Assembly: GCA_964475165.1 (NCBI GenBank)
Contig: CAYYVN010000006.1
Span: forward strand, 1-64,000
Reading direction: 5' to 3'
Length of the DNA: 64,000 nt
Source: CAYUHK01 sp964475165
GTDB lineage: Bacteria; Verrucomicrobiota; Kiritimatiellia; JAAZAB01
Within the stretch, counting starts at the first letter, position 1. Each line of letters begins with the position of its first letter. The position numbers and the translations under genes are program-made. Of the stretch, positions 34,594 through 44,134 are shown piece after piece. The notes under the pieces were generated by a model that had not been told where the DNA came from, did not search any database, and worked only from the letters and a program-made list of their open reading frames with translations.

Positions 34594-34622
34594 AATCTAG
34601 ACCAGCTGCGGCTGGTTGTCAA
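34594..34622 (-). promoter_or_regulatory. promoter of the large secreted protein gene
   Basis: On the minus strand: perfect TTGACA (34622-34617), 17-base spacer, TAGATT (34599-34594). The start of transcription would be near 34587, about 30 bases before ATG 34556 and 7 before an in-frame GTG at 34580. Confidence 0.65.
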
Positions 34623-34643
34623 TTCCTAAAAAGACTTTTATGG

Positions 34644-34667
34644 AAAAAAAGCGGTTGGCGCGCTTTT
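34644..34667 (-). terminator. intrinsic terminator after lipB
   Basis: On the minus strand AAAAGCG pairs with CGCTTTT around a 7-base loop, with a T run continuing. It lies 4 bases past the lipB stop and separates lipB from the promoter of the secreted protein gene. Confidence 0.65.
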
Positions 34668-34670
34668 GCC

Positions 34671-35462
34671 TCAAGGAGCTTTTTGCGATCGCCCCACAGC
34701 CGCGCTGGCGGCGGCGCACTTGGTTATCCTTGCGGAATGCTCAGGCGGGCGGAGCAGGTGACGATAGGGGCAGAGCAATTGGGCCAGGGCGGCCGGCAGG
34801 GGGGCCGTCTGCGGCCAGAGCAGGGCGCGTTGGTGGATCTCTCCGAAATGCCCGGCCAAACTCAGGCGGACCTCCGCCAAGCTGGGGCAGGCCGGACCGA
34901 GCAGCTCTTGCAGCGAGGTCACCTTTTCTTGGGCCAGGCCGCAGGGCACGATGGCCGCAAAGCCAGCTAAATCCGGGCAGACATTGAAGCTCAGGCCGTG
35001 AGAGGTCACCCAGCGTTTGAGGCGAATACCGATGGCGGCCAGTTTACCGGTGGCTGTCCAGGCGCCGGTGAGGCCAGGTCGGCGGAAGGCGGCCACGCCG
35101 AAATCAGCGGCGCTGCGGAGGGCGCATTCTTCCAGATTACGCAGATAGCCGTGGGCATCGGCCTCCTTGGCTCCCAGGCGGATAATGGGATACATCACCA
35201 ATTGGCCCGGGCCATGCCAGGTGACATCTCCACCGCGATTGGATGCGGCCAGTTCGATCCCGCGTTGGGCCAAAGCGGGCGGATCGAGGAGGACATGCTC
35301 GGCGCGGGCGCGGGTGCCCATGGAGATTACCGGCGTATGTTCCAGGAAGAGCACCGTATCGGGGATCAGCTCAGCGATGCGCGCCCGCAGCAGAGCTTCC
35401 TGCAGACGGAGACCAGCCGCGTAGCAGAGGGGCTGCTCCAAAGCTATACCCCAGGCGCTCAT
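34671..35462 (-). CDS. lipB: octanoyl-[acyl carrier protein]:protein N-octanoyltransferase
   Basis: 263 residues; moves octanoyl from ACP to the lipoyl-domain lysine, for example of GcvH (encoded at 38.6 kb). The signature RGGDVTWHGPGQLVMYPI and the catalytic pair Lys in TGKLAAIGIRL and Cys in VPCGLAQE are present. ATG 35462 overlaps the stop of the MarC-type gene, so the two are coupled. A C-terminal tail of about 45 residues exceeds the usual length. Confidence 0.94.
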   Translation of the reverse strand: MSAWGIALEQPLCYAAGLRLQEALLRARIAELIPDTVLFLEHTPVISMGTRARAEHVLLDPPALAQRGIELAASNRGGDVTWHGPGQLVMYPIIRLGAKEADAHGYLRNLEECALRSAADFGVAAFRRPGLTGAWTATGKLAAIGIRLKRWVTSHGLSFNVCPDLAGFAAIVPCGLAQEKVTSLQELLGPACPSLAEVRLSLAGHFGEIHQRALLWPQTAPLPAALAQLLCPYRHLLRPPEHSARITKCAAASAAVGRSQKAP

Positions 35463-36082
35463 GGCACGAATGCGTTGCCCAGGCTGGTTTGCAACCAGCT
35501 GCCCAGGCCATCAAGCACCATCTGTGCGGCGACAGCGGCCACCACCAATCCGGTGATACGGATCAAGGGGCCGGTGGCGCGCAGACGCTCCAATAACAGG
35601 CCGATACGCGTGGCGAAGAGCATCAGCAGCAGATTGATCAGCAACGCCAGCGAAACCGAGCAGAGCGTGATCCAGAAGCCATGTTCGGATGATAGGGAGA
35701 TCGCCCCGGTGATGGTGCCCGGCCCGGCAATCATCGGCGCGGCCAGGGGTACGATGGAGATATCGGCCGAGCCGTGAGTGTCGGCTTTCTCAAAAAAATG
35801 GCCGCGCTGGACGGCGAGGAGCCCGATCATGAAAAGGATGATGCCGCCGGCGACTTTCAGGGAGTAAATATCCATCTTGAAAATATCGCGCAGCAGAAAG
35901 CAGCCGCCGGCCATGAGCGTCACCAGGATAAAAAAAGCCGCCACACTGGCGCGGATGGCCACGCGCTGCAGGTCCCGGGTGGCCAGGCGGGGTTGCATGG
36001 TGGAAAGGATGAAAATCTTGCTGGCCGGATTAACCAAGGCCAGGAAATAAAGCGCGTTGGTAATGATCAACATCAAATCCAT
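35459..36082 (-). CDS. MarC-family integral membrane protein
   Basis: 207 residues with six hydrophobic segments; starts MDLMLIITNALYFLALVNPASKIF and carries the GPGTI motif (PLAAPMIAGPGTITGAISLS) of the MarC/UPF0056 family. The function is unknown despite the historical antibiotic-resistance name. It is driven by a leaderless-type promoter and overlaps lipB by 4 bases. Confidence 0.88.
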   Translation of the reverse strand: MDLMLIITNALYFLALVNPASKIFILSTMQPRLATRDLQRVAIRASVAAFFILVTLMAGGCFLLRDIFKMDIYSLKVAGGIILFMIGLLAVQRGHFFEKADTHGSADISIVPLAAPMIAGPGTITGAISLSSEHGFWITLCSVSLALLINLLLMLFATRIGLLLERLRATGPLIRITGLVVAAVAAQMVLDGLGSWLQTSLGNAFVP

Positions 36083-36088
36083 GTCGTC

Positions 36089-36117
36089 AGTCTACCCGAT
36101 TATGTTTCAGGATGCAA
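36089..36117 (-). promoter_or_regulatory. promoter for the MarC-lipB pair, leaderless arrangement
   Basis: On the minus strand: TTGCAT (36117-36112), 17-base spacer, TAGACT (36094-36089), then 6 bases (gacgac) and ATG at 36082. The -35 box abuts the stop codon of the upstream glycosidase gene. Confidence 0.6.
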
Positions 36118-36118
36118 C

Positions 36119-38263
36119 TCAATCTGAGCCGAGCGTTGCCGTTCGGGGGCGAGTATAGCGCACACTGAAAGTATCGCCGCGTTGCAGGGTCACAGTGAAA
36201 GTCTGGCAGGCCCGCGCCAGGCTGGCGCCGCTGAAAGGTTCATATAAATCAACCTCAGCCGGGAAATGCAGTTGGCGGGGCCCGTCGCTCCAGGCATGCA
36301 GCGCCAGCAGGTTGGCGCTGGCACTGACCTGGTCGCCCGTGCTGGCGAAGATATGCACGCCCGCCTGCAAGGCCAGCGCCCGCAGGACTGCCGCGGGCAT
36401 GCCGGGCGCATGGCTGACGATCGAGCGCCAGTCAGCGAAAGCGCGCGCCAGCAGGCCGGGATAATCCACTACGATCTGGTTGATGCTGTCGATCCAGCTG
36501 CCCGGAATGGCCTGGAGCCAGCCGAGCACTTCGGCTTGCGGATCGTCGCCATAGAGGATCGGCCCCATCCGCCGCTCGGTGCCATAGAGCAGGCGCGTGC
36601 CGGTGACATCCGTGGCTACATGCAAGGTGGCCGGCAGGGGACTCAGGCGCACACCGATACCGGTCAACGCGCTCTGGGCTTCTGGCGCCAGGCCATTTTC
36701 TGTGGCCAGCCCAGCGCCATACATCCAGAGGAGGGTGCGTCCGGCCCGCGCCACCAGCTGGCGAATGGCGGTGCGCTGAGCTGGCGTGAGATAAAAGGCA
36801 TCCAGAAAGATCACCAGCCGATATTGCTGGCCTTGGCCCTGGCCGAAGACCAGCTCCAGATCATCCGCCAGGAAAACATCAGCCTGGGCGCCGATGCGCG
36901 TGATGGCGGCCATTTGATTGGAGACCATGGTGTCGGAGAGGGCGTCATCCTGGCGCAGGTGCCAGGCGCTTTGCTCGCTGACGATCACGGCGATCTGCGC
37001 CGCGGATACCCAGGGTTCCTGGAGCTGTTGACTCCACAGGCGGCTCATGCGGCCGATATCGGCCAGCAGCTCCGGGTCGCTGAACCAGCCGCGGCCATGT
37101 TCCATCCACCACAGCTGGGCGCCTTGGGCCAGGGCGGCCATAGCGTTGCGCTGCAAGACGCCGCGCGTCCGCCGAAGATCGGGGCAGCGTCCCACGCAAA
37201 CGCGCGGCGGGGTGAGGCTGGTGCGCGTATCATCTTCCATGAAATTGAGTTTACCATGGCGGCGAATACTGCCGGCGATGGCTTGCGAGAGAAAGATGCC
37301 GCCGGCATGTCTCTCATAATAGGTATAGGGCGAGGAGAGGAAATCCACTTCCGGCGCGGCCAGGATGCGCGCCAGGGCGTTATGGCCGGCATTTTGATAG
37401 TGCTTGCCCGAAGGCAGGCAGAAGAAGCGATAGCCATAAAACAGGCCCACCAGTTTCCGGCGTCCCGCAGCGCTTAAGGCGGCTTTGATCTCGCGGCAAA
37501 AATACAGGGCGGCCTCGGCCACCTGCCAGGAATGAAACTCCAGATAATCAATGCTGGCGCGTTCGGTGTGCGGATCAAAGAGACAGGTTTGCGCCGGCTG
37601 GCGCAGACGGGTGCGGGAGATGGCGGCGTTTTCGAAAGTGACATCCGGTGCCTGCCAAGCGGCGCGCAGCGCCTCCACGCGCCCCGCATAGCGCGTCCGC
37701 AGCCATTGCCGGAAGGCTTGCTCTTGCGGCGCGCTGAAATCGCTTTGGGTGAAATGCCAGGAATAGCTCCACTCGAAGCTGCCGGCCGCGCCGGGATGAT
37801 AGCCGATGACCTGTTCGGTATAATGAGTTTCGCAATGCGTCAGCAAAGCGCGCACGGCGGCCATGGTATCGGCTTGCCAGCGCTGCGAGGCGAAGGCGGC
37901 CCCGCCGCTGGTCTCGGGGACGATCCGGCCGTCGGGAGCCCAATGCCGCCGCATTTCCTCCGGATATTGCGTGCGCCACCAGGGCGGTGGGTCCAGATTG
38001 ATGCGCAGCAAGCAGCGCGCCCGGGGATCAGCCGCCAGTAAAGCCCTGAGCTGGAGATCCAGCTGACTGAAATCATAGGTGGCCGGTCCCAGCCAGAAAT
38101 CGGGGACGGGAAAGGTGAAGGTGTGAATAGCCTGCGCGGCAAACTCGGCTATCTGCTGCTCCGCGCCGCGCGGCGTATTGGTATAAAAAATCAAGCCGGG
38201 TTGGGGCGCCGCATCGATAAATAAGGTGGGGCGACCCTGATATTCGCGCACTTCGCAATGCAT
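36119..38263 (-). CDS. GH42-like glycoside hydrolase (beta-galactosidase family)
   Basis: 714 residues. A TIM-barrel domain covers about residues 20-390 (NLDPPPWWRTQYPEEM; VIGYHPGAAGSFEW, whose Glu is a candidate acid/base; LNFMEDDTRTSL, whose acidic residues are candidate nucleophile region). A GATase-like trimerisation domain (about 420-620, AVIVSEQSAWHL and VIFLDAFYLT) and a small beta domain follow. No signal peptide is seen, so the enzyme is probably cytoplasmic and acts on imported oligosaccharide. ATG 38263 is chosen because homology begins there; the upstream open frame overlaps the promoter. Confidence 0.78.
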   Translation of the reverse strand: MHCEVREYQGRPTLFIDAAPQPGLIFYTNTPRGAEQQIAEFAAQAIHTFTFPVPDFWLGPATYDFSQLDLQLRALLAADPRARCLLRINLDPPPWWRTQYPEEMRRHWAPDGRIVPETSGGAAFASQRWQADTMAAVRALLTHCETHYTEQVIGYHPGAAGSFEWSYSWHFTQSDFSAPQEQAFRQWLRTRYAGRVEALRAAWQAPDVTFENAAISRTRLRQPAQTCLFDPHTERASIDYLEFHSWQVAEAALYFCREIKAALSAAGRRKLVGLFYGYRFFCLPSGKHYQNAGHNALARILAAPEVDFLSSPYTYYERHAGGIFLSQAIAGSIRRHGKLNFMEDDTRTSLTPPRVCVGRCPDLRRTRGVLQRNAMAALAQGAQLWWMEHGRGWFSDPELLADIGRMSRLWSQQLQEPWVSAAQIAVIVSEQSAWHLRQDDALSDTMVSNQMAAITRIGAQADVFLADDLELVFGQGQGQQYRLVIFLDAFYLTPAQRTAIRQLVARAGRTLLWMYGAGLATENGLAPEAQSALTGIGVRLSPLPATLHVATDVTGTRLLYGTERRMGPILYGDDPQAEVLGWLQAIPGSWIDSINQIVVDYPGLLARAFADWRSIVSHAPGMPAAVLRALALQAGVHIFASTGDQVSASANLLALHAWSDGPRQLHFPAEVDLYEPFSGASLARACQTFTVTLQRGDTFSVRYTRPRTATLGSD

Positions 38264-38295
38264 GGCTTTTTTCCAGTTGAGAATTGATGCGCGGC

Positions 38296-38323
38296 AGCTT
38301 AAAGCGGGGATAGGATTTGTCAA
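38296..38323 (-). promoter_or_regulatory. promoter of the GH42-like gene
   Basis: On the minus strand: TTGACA (38323-38318), 16-base spacer, TAAGCT (38301-38296); the untranslated leader would be about 27 bases and contains GGAAAAAAG. Confidence 0.55.
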
Positions 38324-38552
38324 GTTTTTTGATGGCCGCCGCCGCGCGCCGGCCTGGTGCGCTGGTGCCCGCAGCTTTTTTTTGTGCTCTTGCCGGAGAA
38401 GTCTGGACAATTGCCGGCCAATCAGGTAAACATGCTGGCCAGTTGAGAGCTGAAGCCCGGGAGCAGGTGCGCCAGATCATCCGCTCCCGGATTTGCAATA
38501 GACGCCGGGCCGCGCCGCGCGCCGCCCGGGCCAGATTAGGAGGCAGCGGATC

Positions 38553-38936
38553 ATGGATCAATCCCATCTGAAATATACCAAGACACATGAATGGGCTCGG
38601 CGCCGCGGCGAGCTGGTGGAAGTGGGCATTACGGATTTTGCTCAGCGCCAGCTGACGGATGTCACCTATGTGGAGTTGCCCGAGGTTGGCCGCCAGCTGG
38701 CCGCTAATGCGCCGGCGGCGGTCTTGGAATCCATCAAGGCGGCGGCGGATGTCTATGCGCCATTGGCCGGCACCGTGACCGAAGTCAATGCCGCCCTGGC
38801 TTCCACTCCGGAAATGGTCAATGCCGATCCCTATGGTGCGGGTTGGCTCTTCCGGCTGACGCCCACCAACCCAGCCGATCTGGAGCAGTTGCTGGATGCT
38901 GTTAAATACGAGGCCCTGCTAACTCCGCAGCCTTGA
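38553..38936 (+). CDS. gcvH: glycine cleavage system H protein
   Basis: 127 residues, the normal length. The lipoyl lysine is in VLESIKAAADVYAPLAG (near residue 62); start MDQSHLKYTKTHEWAR is typical. It shuttles the aminomethyl group between P, T and L proteins; gcvT and gcvP are not in the window. ATG 38553 follows AGGAGG. The region 38324-38530 upstream is GC-rich and shows no glycine-riboswitch core that I can recognise. Confidence 0.94.
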   Translation: MDQSHLKYTKTHEWARRRGELVEVGITDFAQRQLTDVTYVELPEVGRQLAANAPAAVLESIKAAADVYAPLAGTVTEVNAALASTPEMVNADPYGAGWLFRLTPTNPADLEQLLDAVKYEALLTPQP

Positions 38937-38980
38937 ATAAATGAAATGTTTCCGGGACCGGCGCGCGCCGGATAAAACCC

Positions 38981-41900
38981 ATGCCGCAACGCACTGATAT
39001 CCATAAAATAATGATCATCGGCTCTGGCCCGATTGTGATCGGGCAGGCCTGCGAGTTCGATTATTCCGGCACCCAGGCCTGCAAGGCCCTGCGCCAGCTG
39101 GGCTATAAAGTTGTCCTGGCCAATTCCAACCCGGCGACCATTATGACCGATCCCGGCCTGGCCGATGCCACCTACATCGAGCCGCTCAACCTGCGGCGTA
39201 TGACGGAAATCATCGAGCAGGAACGCCCCGATGCGCTCCTGCCCAACCTGGGCGGCCAGCTGGGGCTCAACCTCTGCGCTGAGCTGGCCAAAGCCGGAGT
39301 GCTCGAGCAATATGGCGTGCAATTGATTGGCGTGCAGCTGGCGGCCATCGAGCGCGGCGAAGACCGCATCGCCTTCAAGCAGACCATGCAAAGCCTGGGC
39401 ATCGATTTGCCGCGCAGTGCGCCGGCCTATGCGGTGGCGGAGGCCGAGCGGATCGCCGCCGAACTGGGCTATCCGCTGGTGGTGCGCCCGGCCTATACCC
39501 TGGGCGGCACGGGCGGCGGCCTGGTCTATAACATCGAGGAATTACGCTCGGTGGCCGCGCGCGGTCTGGCCGCCAGCCTGGTGGGGCAGGTGCTGATCGA
39601 GGAATCGCTGCTGGGCTGGGAAGAGCTCGAACTGGAAGTGGTGCGCGATGCCAAGAACCAGAAGATCACCGTTTGCTTCATCGAGAATGTGGATGCCATG
39701 GGCGTACATACGGGCGACTCCTTGTGTGTGGCGCCGATGCTGACGATCAGTCAGGCCTTGCAAGAGAAACTGCAGCAGCATGCCTATGCGATCGTGGATG
39801 CCCTGGAAGTCATTGGCGGCGTTAATGTGCAGTTTGCGCATCATCCGCCCAGCGGGCGGGTGGTGGTCGTTGAGATCAATCCGCGCACCTCCCGCTCTTC
39901 GGCCCTGGCCTCCAAGGCCACTGGCTTTCCGATTGCCAAGATATCGGCCATGTTAGCGGTGGGCCTGACCCTCGACGAAATACCCTACTGGCGCTCGGGC
40001 ACCTTGGAGCAATACACGCCCGGCGGCGATTATGTGGTGGTTAAAATGGCCCGCTGGGCTTTCGAGAAGTTCCCGGATGCGCAAGATAAACTGGGCACAC
40101 AGATGCGCGCCGTGGGCGAGGTGATGAGCCTGGGCCGCACCTATAAGGAGGCTCTGCAGAAGGCCGTGCGTTCCCTGGAGATCGGCTGCTATGGTCTGGG
40201 CTCTGCCCAGGCTTTTCAGCGCCGGCCCCTGGCCGACTTGCTGACGCTGCTCAAGGAACCGAGCAGCCAGCGGCAATTCCTCATCTATGAAGCCCTGCGT
40301 AAAGGGGCCACCGTGGAGCAGCTCAGCGAACTGACCTTCATCAAGCCCTGGTTCATCCAGCAAATGCGGGAACTGGTGGAACTGGAGGAGGAAATTTTGC
40401 GCTACAAGGGGCGCACCCTGCCGGAGGCCTTGCTGATCCGTGCCAAAGAGGATGGCTTTGCCGACCGTTACCTGGCCCAGCTGCTCAATCTGCCCGAGAC
40501 GGCCATCCGCCGCCGGCGGCAGGAACTGGGCGTGCGCCAGGGCTGGCAGCCGGTGCCGGTCAGTGGGGTGGCCCAAGGCGCCTATTATTTTTCCACCTAT
40601 AATGCTCCCGATAAAACGGCTGTCAGTGACCGGCCTAAAATCATGATCCTGGGCGGCGGCCCCAACCGCATCGGGCAGGGGATCGAATTCGATTACTGTT
40701 GCGTGCATGCCGCCTTTGCCCTGCGCGATGCCGGCCTGGAAACCATCATGGTCAACTGTAATCCGGAAACAGTTTCCACCGATTATGATACCGCCGATAA
40801 ACTCTATTTCGAGCCTCTGACCGTTGAGGATGTCTTGAGCATCTATGAGAAGGAACAGCCCCAGGGAGTCATCGTGCAGTTCGGCGGGCAGACCCCGCTC
40901 AATATCGCCGCTGAACTGGAGGCCGCCGGCGTGAAGATATTGGGGACCAGCGTGGAAACCATCGCCCTGGCCGAGGATCGCGATCTGTTCCGTCAGATGA
41001 TGGCCCGCATGAAGATCCCCATGCCGGAATCTGGCATGGCGCTCAATACCAAGGAAGCGCTCGCCGTAGCCCAGCGCCTTGGTTATCCGCTCATGGTACG
41101 GCCCTCCTATGTCTTGGGCGGGCGCGGGATGGAAGTGATTTATGATGAAAAAATGCTGCGGCATTATATGGCCGCCGCGCCCCATCTGACGCCGGAGCGC
41201 CCCATTCTCATCGACCGCTTTCTGGATAATGCCCTCGAGACCGAGGCCGATGCCCTGGCCGATGGCTCAGCCGCCTATGTGCCGGCGGTGATGGAGCATA
41301 TCGAGCTGGCCGGCATCCATTCGGGCGATTCGGCCTGCGTCATTCCGCCGGTTAGTGTGGCGGCCGAGCATCTGGAAACCATTCGTTCCTATACGCGCCG
41401 CATAGCGCGCGAAATGAAGGTGGTGGGCTTGATGAATATGCAATATGCCATCGCCGACGATAAAGTCTATGTGCTGGAGGCCAATCCGCGGGCCTCGCGC
41501 ACCGTGCCCTTGGTATCCAAGGTTTGCAATGTATCCATGGCGCGCCTGGCCACCCAGCTCTTGCTGGGCCAGAAACTTTCCGCGCTCGGCTTGCAACCCA
41601 AAAAGATCCCGCATTTTGGCGTCAAGGAAGCTGTCTTCCCCTTCAATATGTTTCCGGAAGTGGATCCGGTGCTGGGTCCGGAAATGCGTTCCACCGGCGA
41701 GGTGTTGGGCCTGGCAAAATCTTTCGGGCTGGCCTTTTTCAAAGCCGAAGAGGCCGCCCAGCCGGCCTTGCCTCTGGCGGGCACTGTCCTGATCAGCGTG
41801 ACCGAGAAGGATAAACCGGCTATCGTGCCGGTGGCGCGCGAATTCGTCCGTTTGGGCTTTAGCATTCGAGCCACCGAAGGCACACATCAGTTTCTGGCCG

Positions 41901-42190
41901 CTCAGCGCATCCCCTCCACTCCCATCCATAAGCTGCAGCAGGCCCGCCCCAATATCGTCGATGGCATCATGAATAAGGAAATCCAGCTGGTGATCAATAC
42001 GCCGGTCGGCAAGCAAAGCCAGACCGATGATTCCTACATTCGCAAGGCGGCCATCAAGCATCAGGTGCCCTATATCACCACAGCGGCGGCGGCTTTGGCT
42101 TCAGTTAAGGGGATCGCCGTCAGCCTCAAGGGCAATAAAGGCGTTAAATCCCTGCAAAGCTATCATAGGGATATCGGGGTCGGCGCCTGA
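38981..42190 (+). CDS. carB: carbamoyl-phosphate synthase large subunit
   Basis: 1069 residues, full length. Two homologous ATP-grasp halves: the first starts KIMIIGSGPIVIGQACEFDYSG, the second KIMILGGGPNRIGQGIEFDYC near residue 555; the C-terminal MGS-like allosteric domain (about 930-1060) is present. It makes carbamoyl phosphate for arginine and pyrimidines together with CarA, which is not in the window. There is no clear ribosome site; the closest purine run is GGATAA. Confidence 0.96.
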   Translation: MPQRTDIHKIMIIGSGPIVIGQACEFDYSGTQACKALRQLGYKVVLANSNPATIMTDPGLADATYIEPLNLRRMTEIIEQERPDALLPNLGGQLGLNLCAELAKAGVLEQYGVQLIGVQLAAIERGEDRIAFKQTMQSLGIDLPRSAPAYAVAEAERIAAELGYPLVVRPAYTLGGTGGGLVYNIEELRSVAARGLAASLVGQVLIEESLLGWEELELEVVRDAKNQKITVCFIENVDAMGVHTGDSLCVAPMLTISQALQEKLQQHAYAIVDALEVIGGVNVQFAHHPPSGRVVVVEINPRTSRSSALASKATGFPIAKISAMLAVGLTLDEIPYWRSGTLEQYTPGGDYVVVKMARWAFEKFPDAQDKLGTQMRAVGEVMSLGRTYKEALQKAVRSLEIGCYGLGSAQAFQRRPLADLLTLLKEPSSQRQFLIYEALRKGATVEQLSELTFIKPWFIQQMRELVELEEEILRYKGRTLPEALLIRAKEDGFADRYLAQLLNLPETAIRRRRQELGVRQGWQPVPVSGVAQGAYYFSTYNAPDKTAVSDRPKIMILGGGPNRIGQGIEFDYCCVHAAFALRDAGLETIMVNCNPETVSTDYDTADKLYFEPLTVEDVLSIYEKEQPQGVIVQFGGQTPLNIAAELEAAGVKILGTSVETIALAEDRDLFRQMMARMKIPMPESGMALNTKEALAVAQRLGYPLMVRPSYVLGGRGMEVIYDEKMLRHYMAAAPHLTPERPILIDRFLDNALETEADALADGSAAYVPAVMEHIELAGIHSGDSACVIPPVSVAAEHLETIRSYTRRIAREMKVVGLMNMQYAIADDKVYVLEANPRASRTVPLVSKVCNVSMARLATQLLLGQKLSALGLQPKKIPHFGVKEAVFPFNMFPEVDPVLGPEMRSTGEVLGLAKSFGLAFFKAEEAAQPALPLAGTVLISVTEKDKPAIVPVAREFVRLGFSIRATEGTHQFLAAQRIPSTPIHKLQQARPNIVDGIMNKEIQLVINTPVGKQSQTDDSYIRKAAIKHQVPYITTAAAALASVKGIAVSLKGNKGVKSLQSYHRDIGVGA

Positions 42191-42225
42191 AAGGCGCGCC
42201 CGGCACGCCCGGGTTGAGGGATGAG

Positions 42226-43254
42226 ATGGAAAATGCTCCGCAGCGCTCTGATGCTCCACGGGTCTTGGTGGTGAAGTTGAGCTCGCTGGGCGATCTTCTG
42301 CATGCCTTGCCGGCCGTGCACGCCCTGCGCCGCGGCCTGGCCGCGCGCATTGATTGGGTCACGCACGAAGCCTACCGGGAGCTGGTGCAATGTTTCGATG
42401 ATGTCGACCGGGTCCTGGTCTGGCATCGCCAGGCCGGGCCGCGGCAGCGCCTGGCTGATCTGCGCGCGCTCCGCACAGAAACCTATGATTGGATCATTGA
42501 CCTGCAGGGGATTCTGAAGAGCGCCTTGGTGACCCGCTTGGCGCGCGGTCGGCGGCGGATCGGCCCTTCCTTCCATCGCGAAGCCTCCCATTGGTTCTAT
42601 AATTCTGTGGCTGGTGTGCGCCATAAAGAACGCCATGCCATCGCTGAGAGTCTGGATATCAGCGCCTATCTGCACCTGCCCTCTCAGGCACCGGTCTTTC
42701 CGATGACCTTCCCCCTGCAGCTGGTCAGCGAGCCGCGCCCGCGGGTGGCCCTGGTGCCCTGCACGCGTTGGCCCAGTAAAAATTGGCCCTTGGCTTCCTT
42801 CGTGGAGCTGGGGCGCCTGCTGCAGGAACAGCTCAATGCTGCGCTCTTTTTGCTGGGGGGTGCCGCGGATGCTGCCGCCTGTGAGGCCCTGGCCAGGGAT
42901 TTACCCGCGCCATTGGTCAATCTGGCCGGGCGGTGCAGTTTGCCGCAACTGGGCGGTATCTTGCGGGAGATGGATCTGGTGATCAGCAATGATTCGGGGC
43001 CCATGCATCTGGCCGCCGCCTTATCCATTCCGGTGCTGGCCATCTTTGGGCCAACGGATCCCGTGCGTACGGGGCCCTATGGCGCCGGCCATCGTGTCTT
43101 GCGGACGGCTTTAGAGTGTCAGCCCTGTTTCCAGCGCCAATGCACTTTTGGGGATACGGGCTGCTTGCGGGCGCTCACCCCGGCCATGGTGTTCAGCGCC
43201 GCGCGAGAAATGCTGCTCTCGGCGCGCGCTTTGGGGGATGAGCCCGCGCCTTAA
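42226..43254 (+). CDS. glycosyltransferase family 9 protein (heptosyltransferase I-like)
   Basis: 342 residues. The N-terminal RVLVVKLSSLGDLLHALPAVHAL, the acceptor-side IGPSFHREASHWFYN and the donor-site ISNDSGPMHLAAALSIPVLAIFGPTDPVRTGPYG are characteristic of WaaC/WaaF-type heptosyltransferases of the LPS inner core; two C-terminal cysteine pairs (CQPCF and CTF) resemble WaaC/RfaQ relatives. ATG 42226 is preferred; TTG 42214 is in frame. It begins 35 bases after carB. Confidence 0.9.
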   Translation: MENAPQRSDAPRVLVVKLSSLGDLLHALPAVHALRRGLAARIDWVTHEAYRELVQCFDDVDRVLVWHRQAGPRQRLADLRALRTETYDWIIDLQGILKSALVTRLARGRRRIGPSFHREASHWFYNSVAGVRHKERHAIAESLDISAYLHLPSQAPVFPMTFPLQLVSEPRPRVALVPCTRWPSKNWPLASFVELGRLLQEQLNAALFLLGGAADAAACEALARDLPAPLVNLAGRCSLPQLGGILREMDLVISNDSGPMHLAAALSIPVLAIFGPTDPVRTGPYGAGHRVLRTALECQPCFQRQCTFGDTGCLRALTPAMVFSAAREMLLSARALGDEPAP

Positions 43255-43372
43255 AAAAACAAAACTAATGGTGGACGCCCATAAGTTTTTTTGCTAATCA
43301 TATGCCCATTTGCCAGCCTGCCACCGGTGGCAGCCTGGGGTTAAACGCGGCTTAAATTGGAGGCGGAGAGCA

Positions 43373-44110
43373 ATGTTGGCGGGAAAAGTGGCGCTGGTGA
43401 CAGGGGCGGCCCGAGGGATCGGGCGGGCTATTGCCGAAAAACTGGCCGCCGCCGGTGCCGATATAGCTTTATGCGATTTACAAACGGAATGGCTGGCCGA
43501 AACCTCCCAAGCCGTGACCGCTCAAGGCCGCCGCGCAGCCTCTGTGGCCGTGGACGTCAGCCGGGCGGCGGATGTCCAGGCGGCTGTGGTCGCCGCCCTG
43601 CAAACATTCGGGCGCATAGATATTCTGGTGAATAATGCCGGGATTAACCGCGATGCTTTCCTGGTGCGTATGACGGAAGCCGATTGGGATGCGGTGCTGG
43701 CCGTGAACTTAAAGGGCACTTTTTTATTTACCAAAGCTGTTGCTAAAAGCATGCTCAAACAGCGTTCGGGGGCCATCGTTAATCTGGCCTCGATTATTGG
43801 TTTGATCGGCAACGCGGGGCAGTGTAATTATGCGGCTTCTAAGGCGGGGGTGATTGCCCTGACCAAGTCGGCGGCGCGTGAGCTGGCCTCACGCAATATC
43901 CGCGTGAATGCCGTGGCCCCCGGTTATATTAAAACTCAAATGACGGAAGCCTTGCCGGAGGATATTCAGAAAAAAATGTTGGAGGCCATTCCTATGGCAA
44001 GGCTGGGTATGCCCGAAGACGTAGCGAAAGTGGTTCTGTTCCTGGCGAGCGAAGCCTCTGCCTATATGACAGGCCAAGTTCTGAGCGTCTGTGGCGGAAT
44101 GGTCATGTAA
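43373..44110 (+). CDS. fabG: 3-oxoacyl-[acyl-carrier-protein] reductase
   Basis: 245-residue SDR enzyme. Cofactor site TGAARGIGRAI, NNAGI, catalytic Ser in NLASIIG and Tyr/Lys in YAASKAG. ATG 43373 follows GGAGGCGGAG; the longer in-frame start at 43310 is rejected. fabG-acpP-fabF is the usual core of fatty-acid elongation. Confidence 0.95.
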   Translation: MLAGKVALVTGAARGIGRAIAEKLAAAGADIALCDLQTEWLAETSQAVTAQGRRAASVAVDVSRAADVQAAVVAALQTFGRIDILVNNAGINRDAFLVRMTEADWDAVLAVNLKGTFLFTKAVAKSMLKQRSGAIVNLASIIGLIGNAGQCNYAASKAGVIALTKSAARELASRNIRVNAVAPGYIKTQMTEALPEDIQKKMLEAIPMARLGMPEDVAKVVLFLASEASAYMTGQVLSVCGGMVM

Positions 44111-44134
44111 GCCATAATGAAGGAGGAGTAATCC

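Noticed and set aside
36266..37477. 403-codon plus-strand frame over the GH42-like gene
   Set aside because: Shadow frame; the minus-strand protein shows clear family motifs and the plus frame shows none.
38324..38552. glycine riboswitch before gcvH
   Set aside because: No tandem aptamer-like conserved blocks; only GC-rich hairpins.
39953..41185. 410-codon minus-strand frame inside carB
   Set aside because: It is antisense to highly conserved carB sequence, rich in His/Gln/Gly as expected for a shadow of a GC-rich gene, and has no ribosome site.
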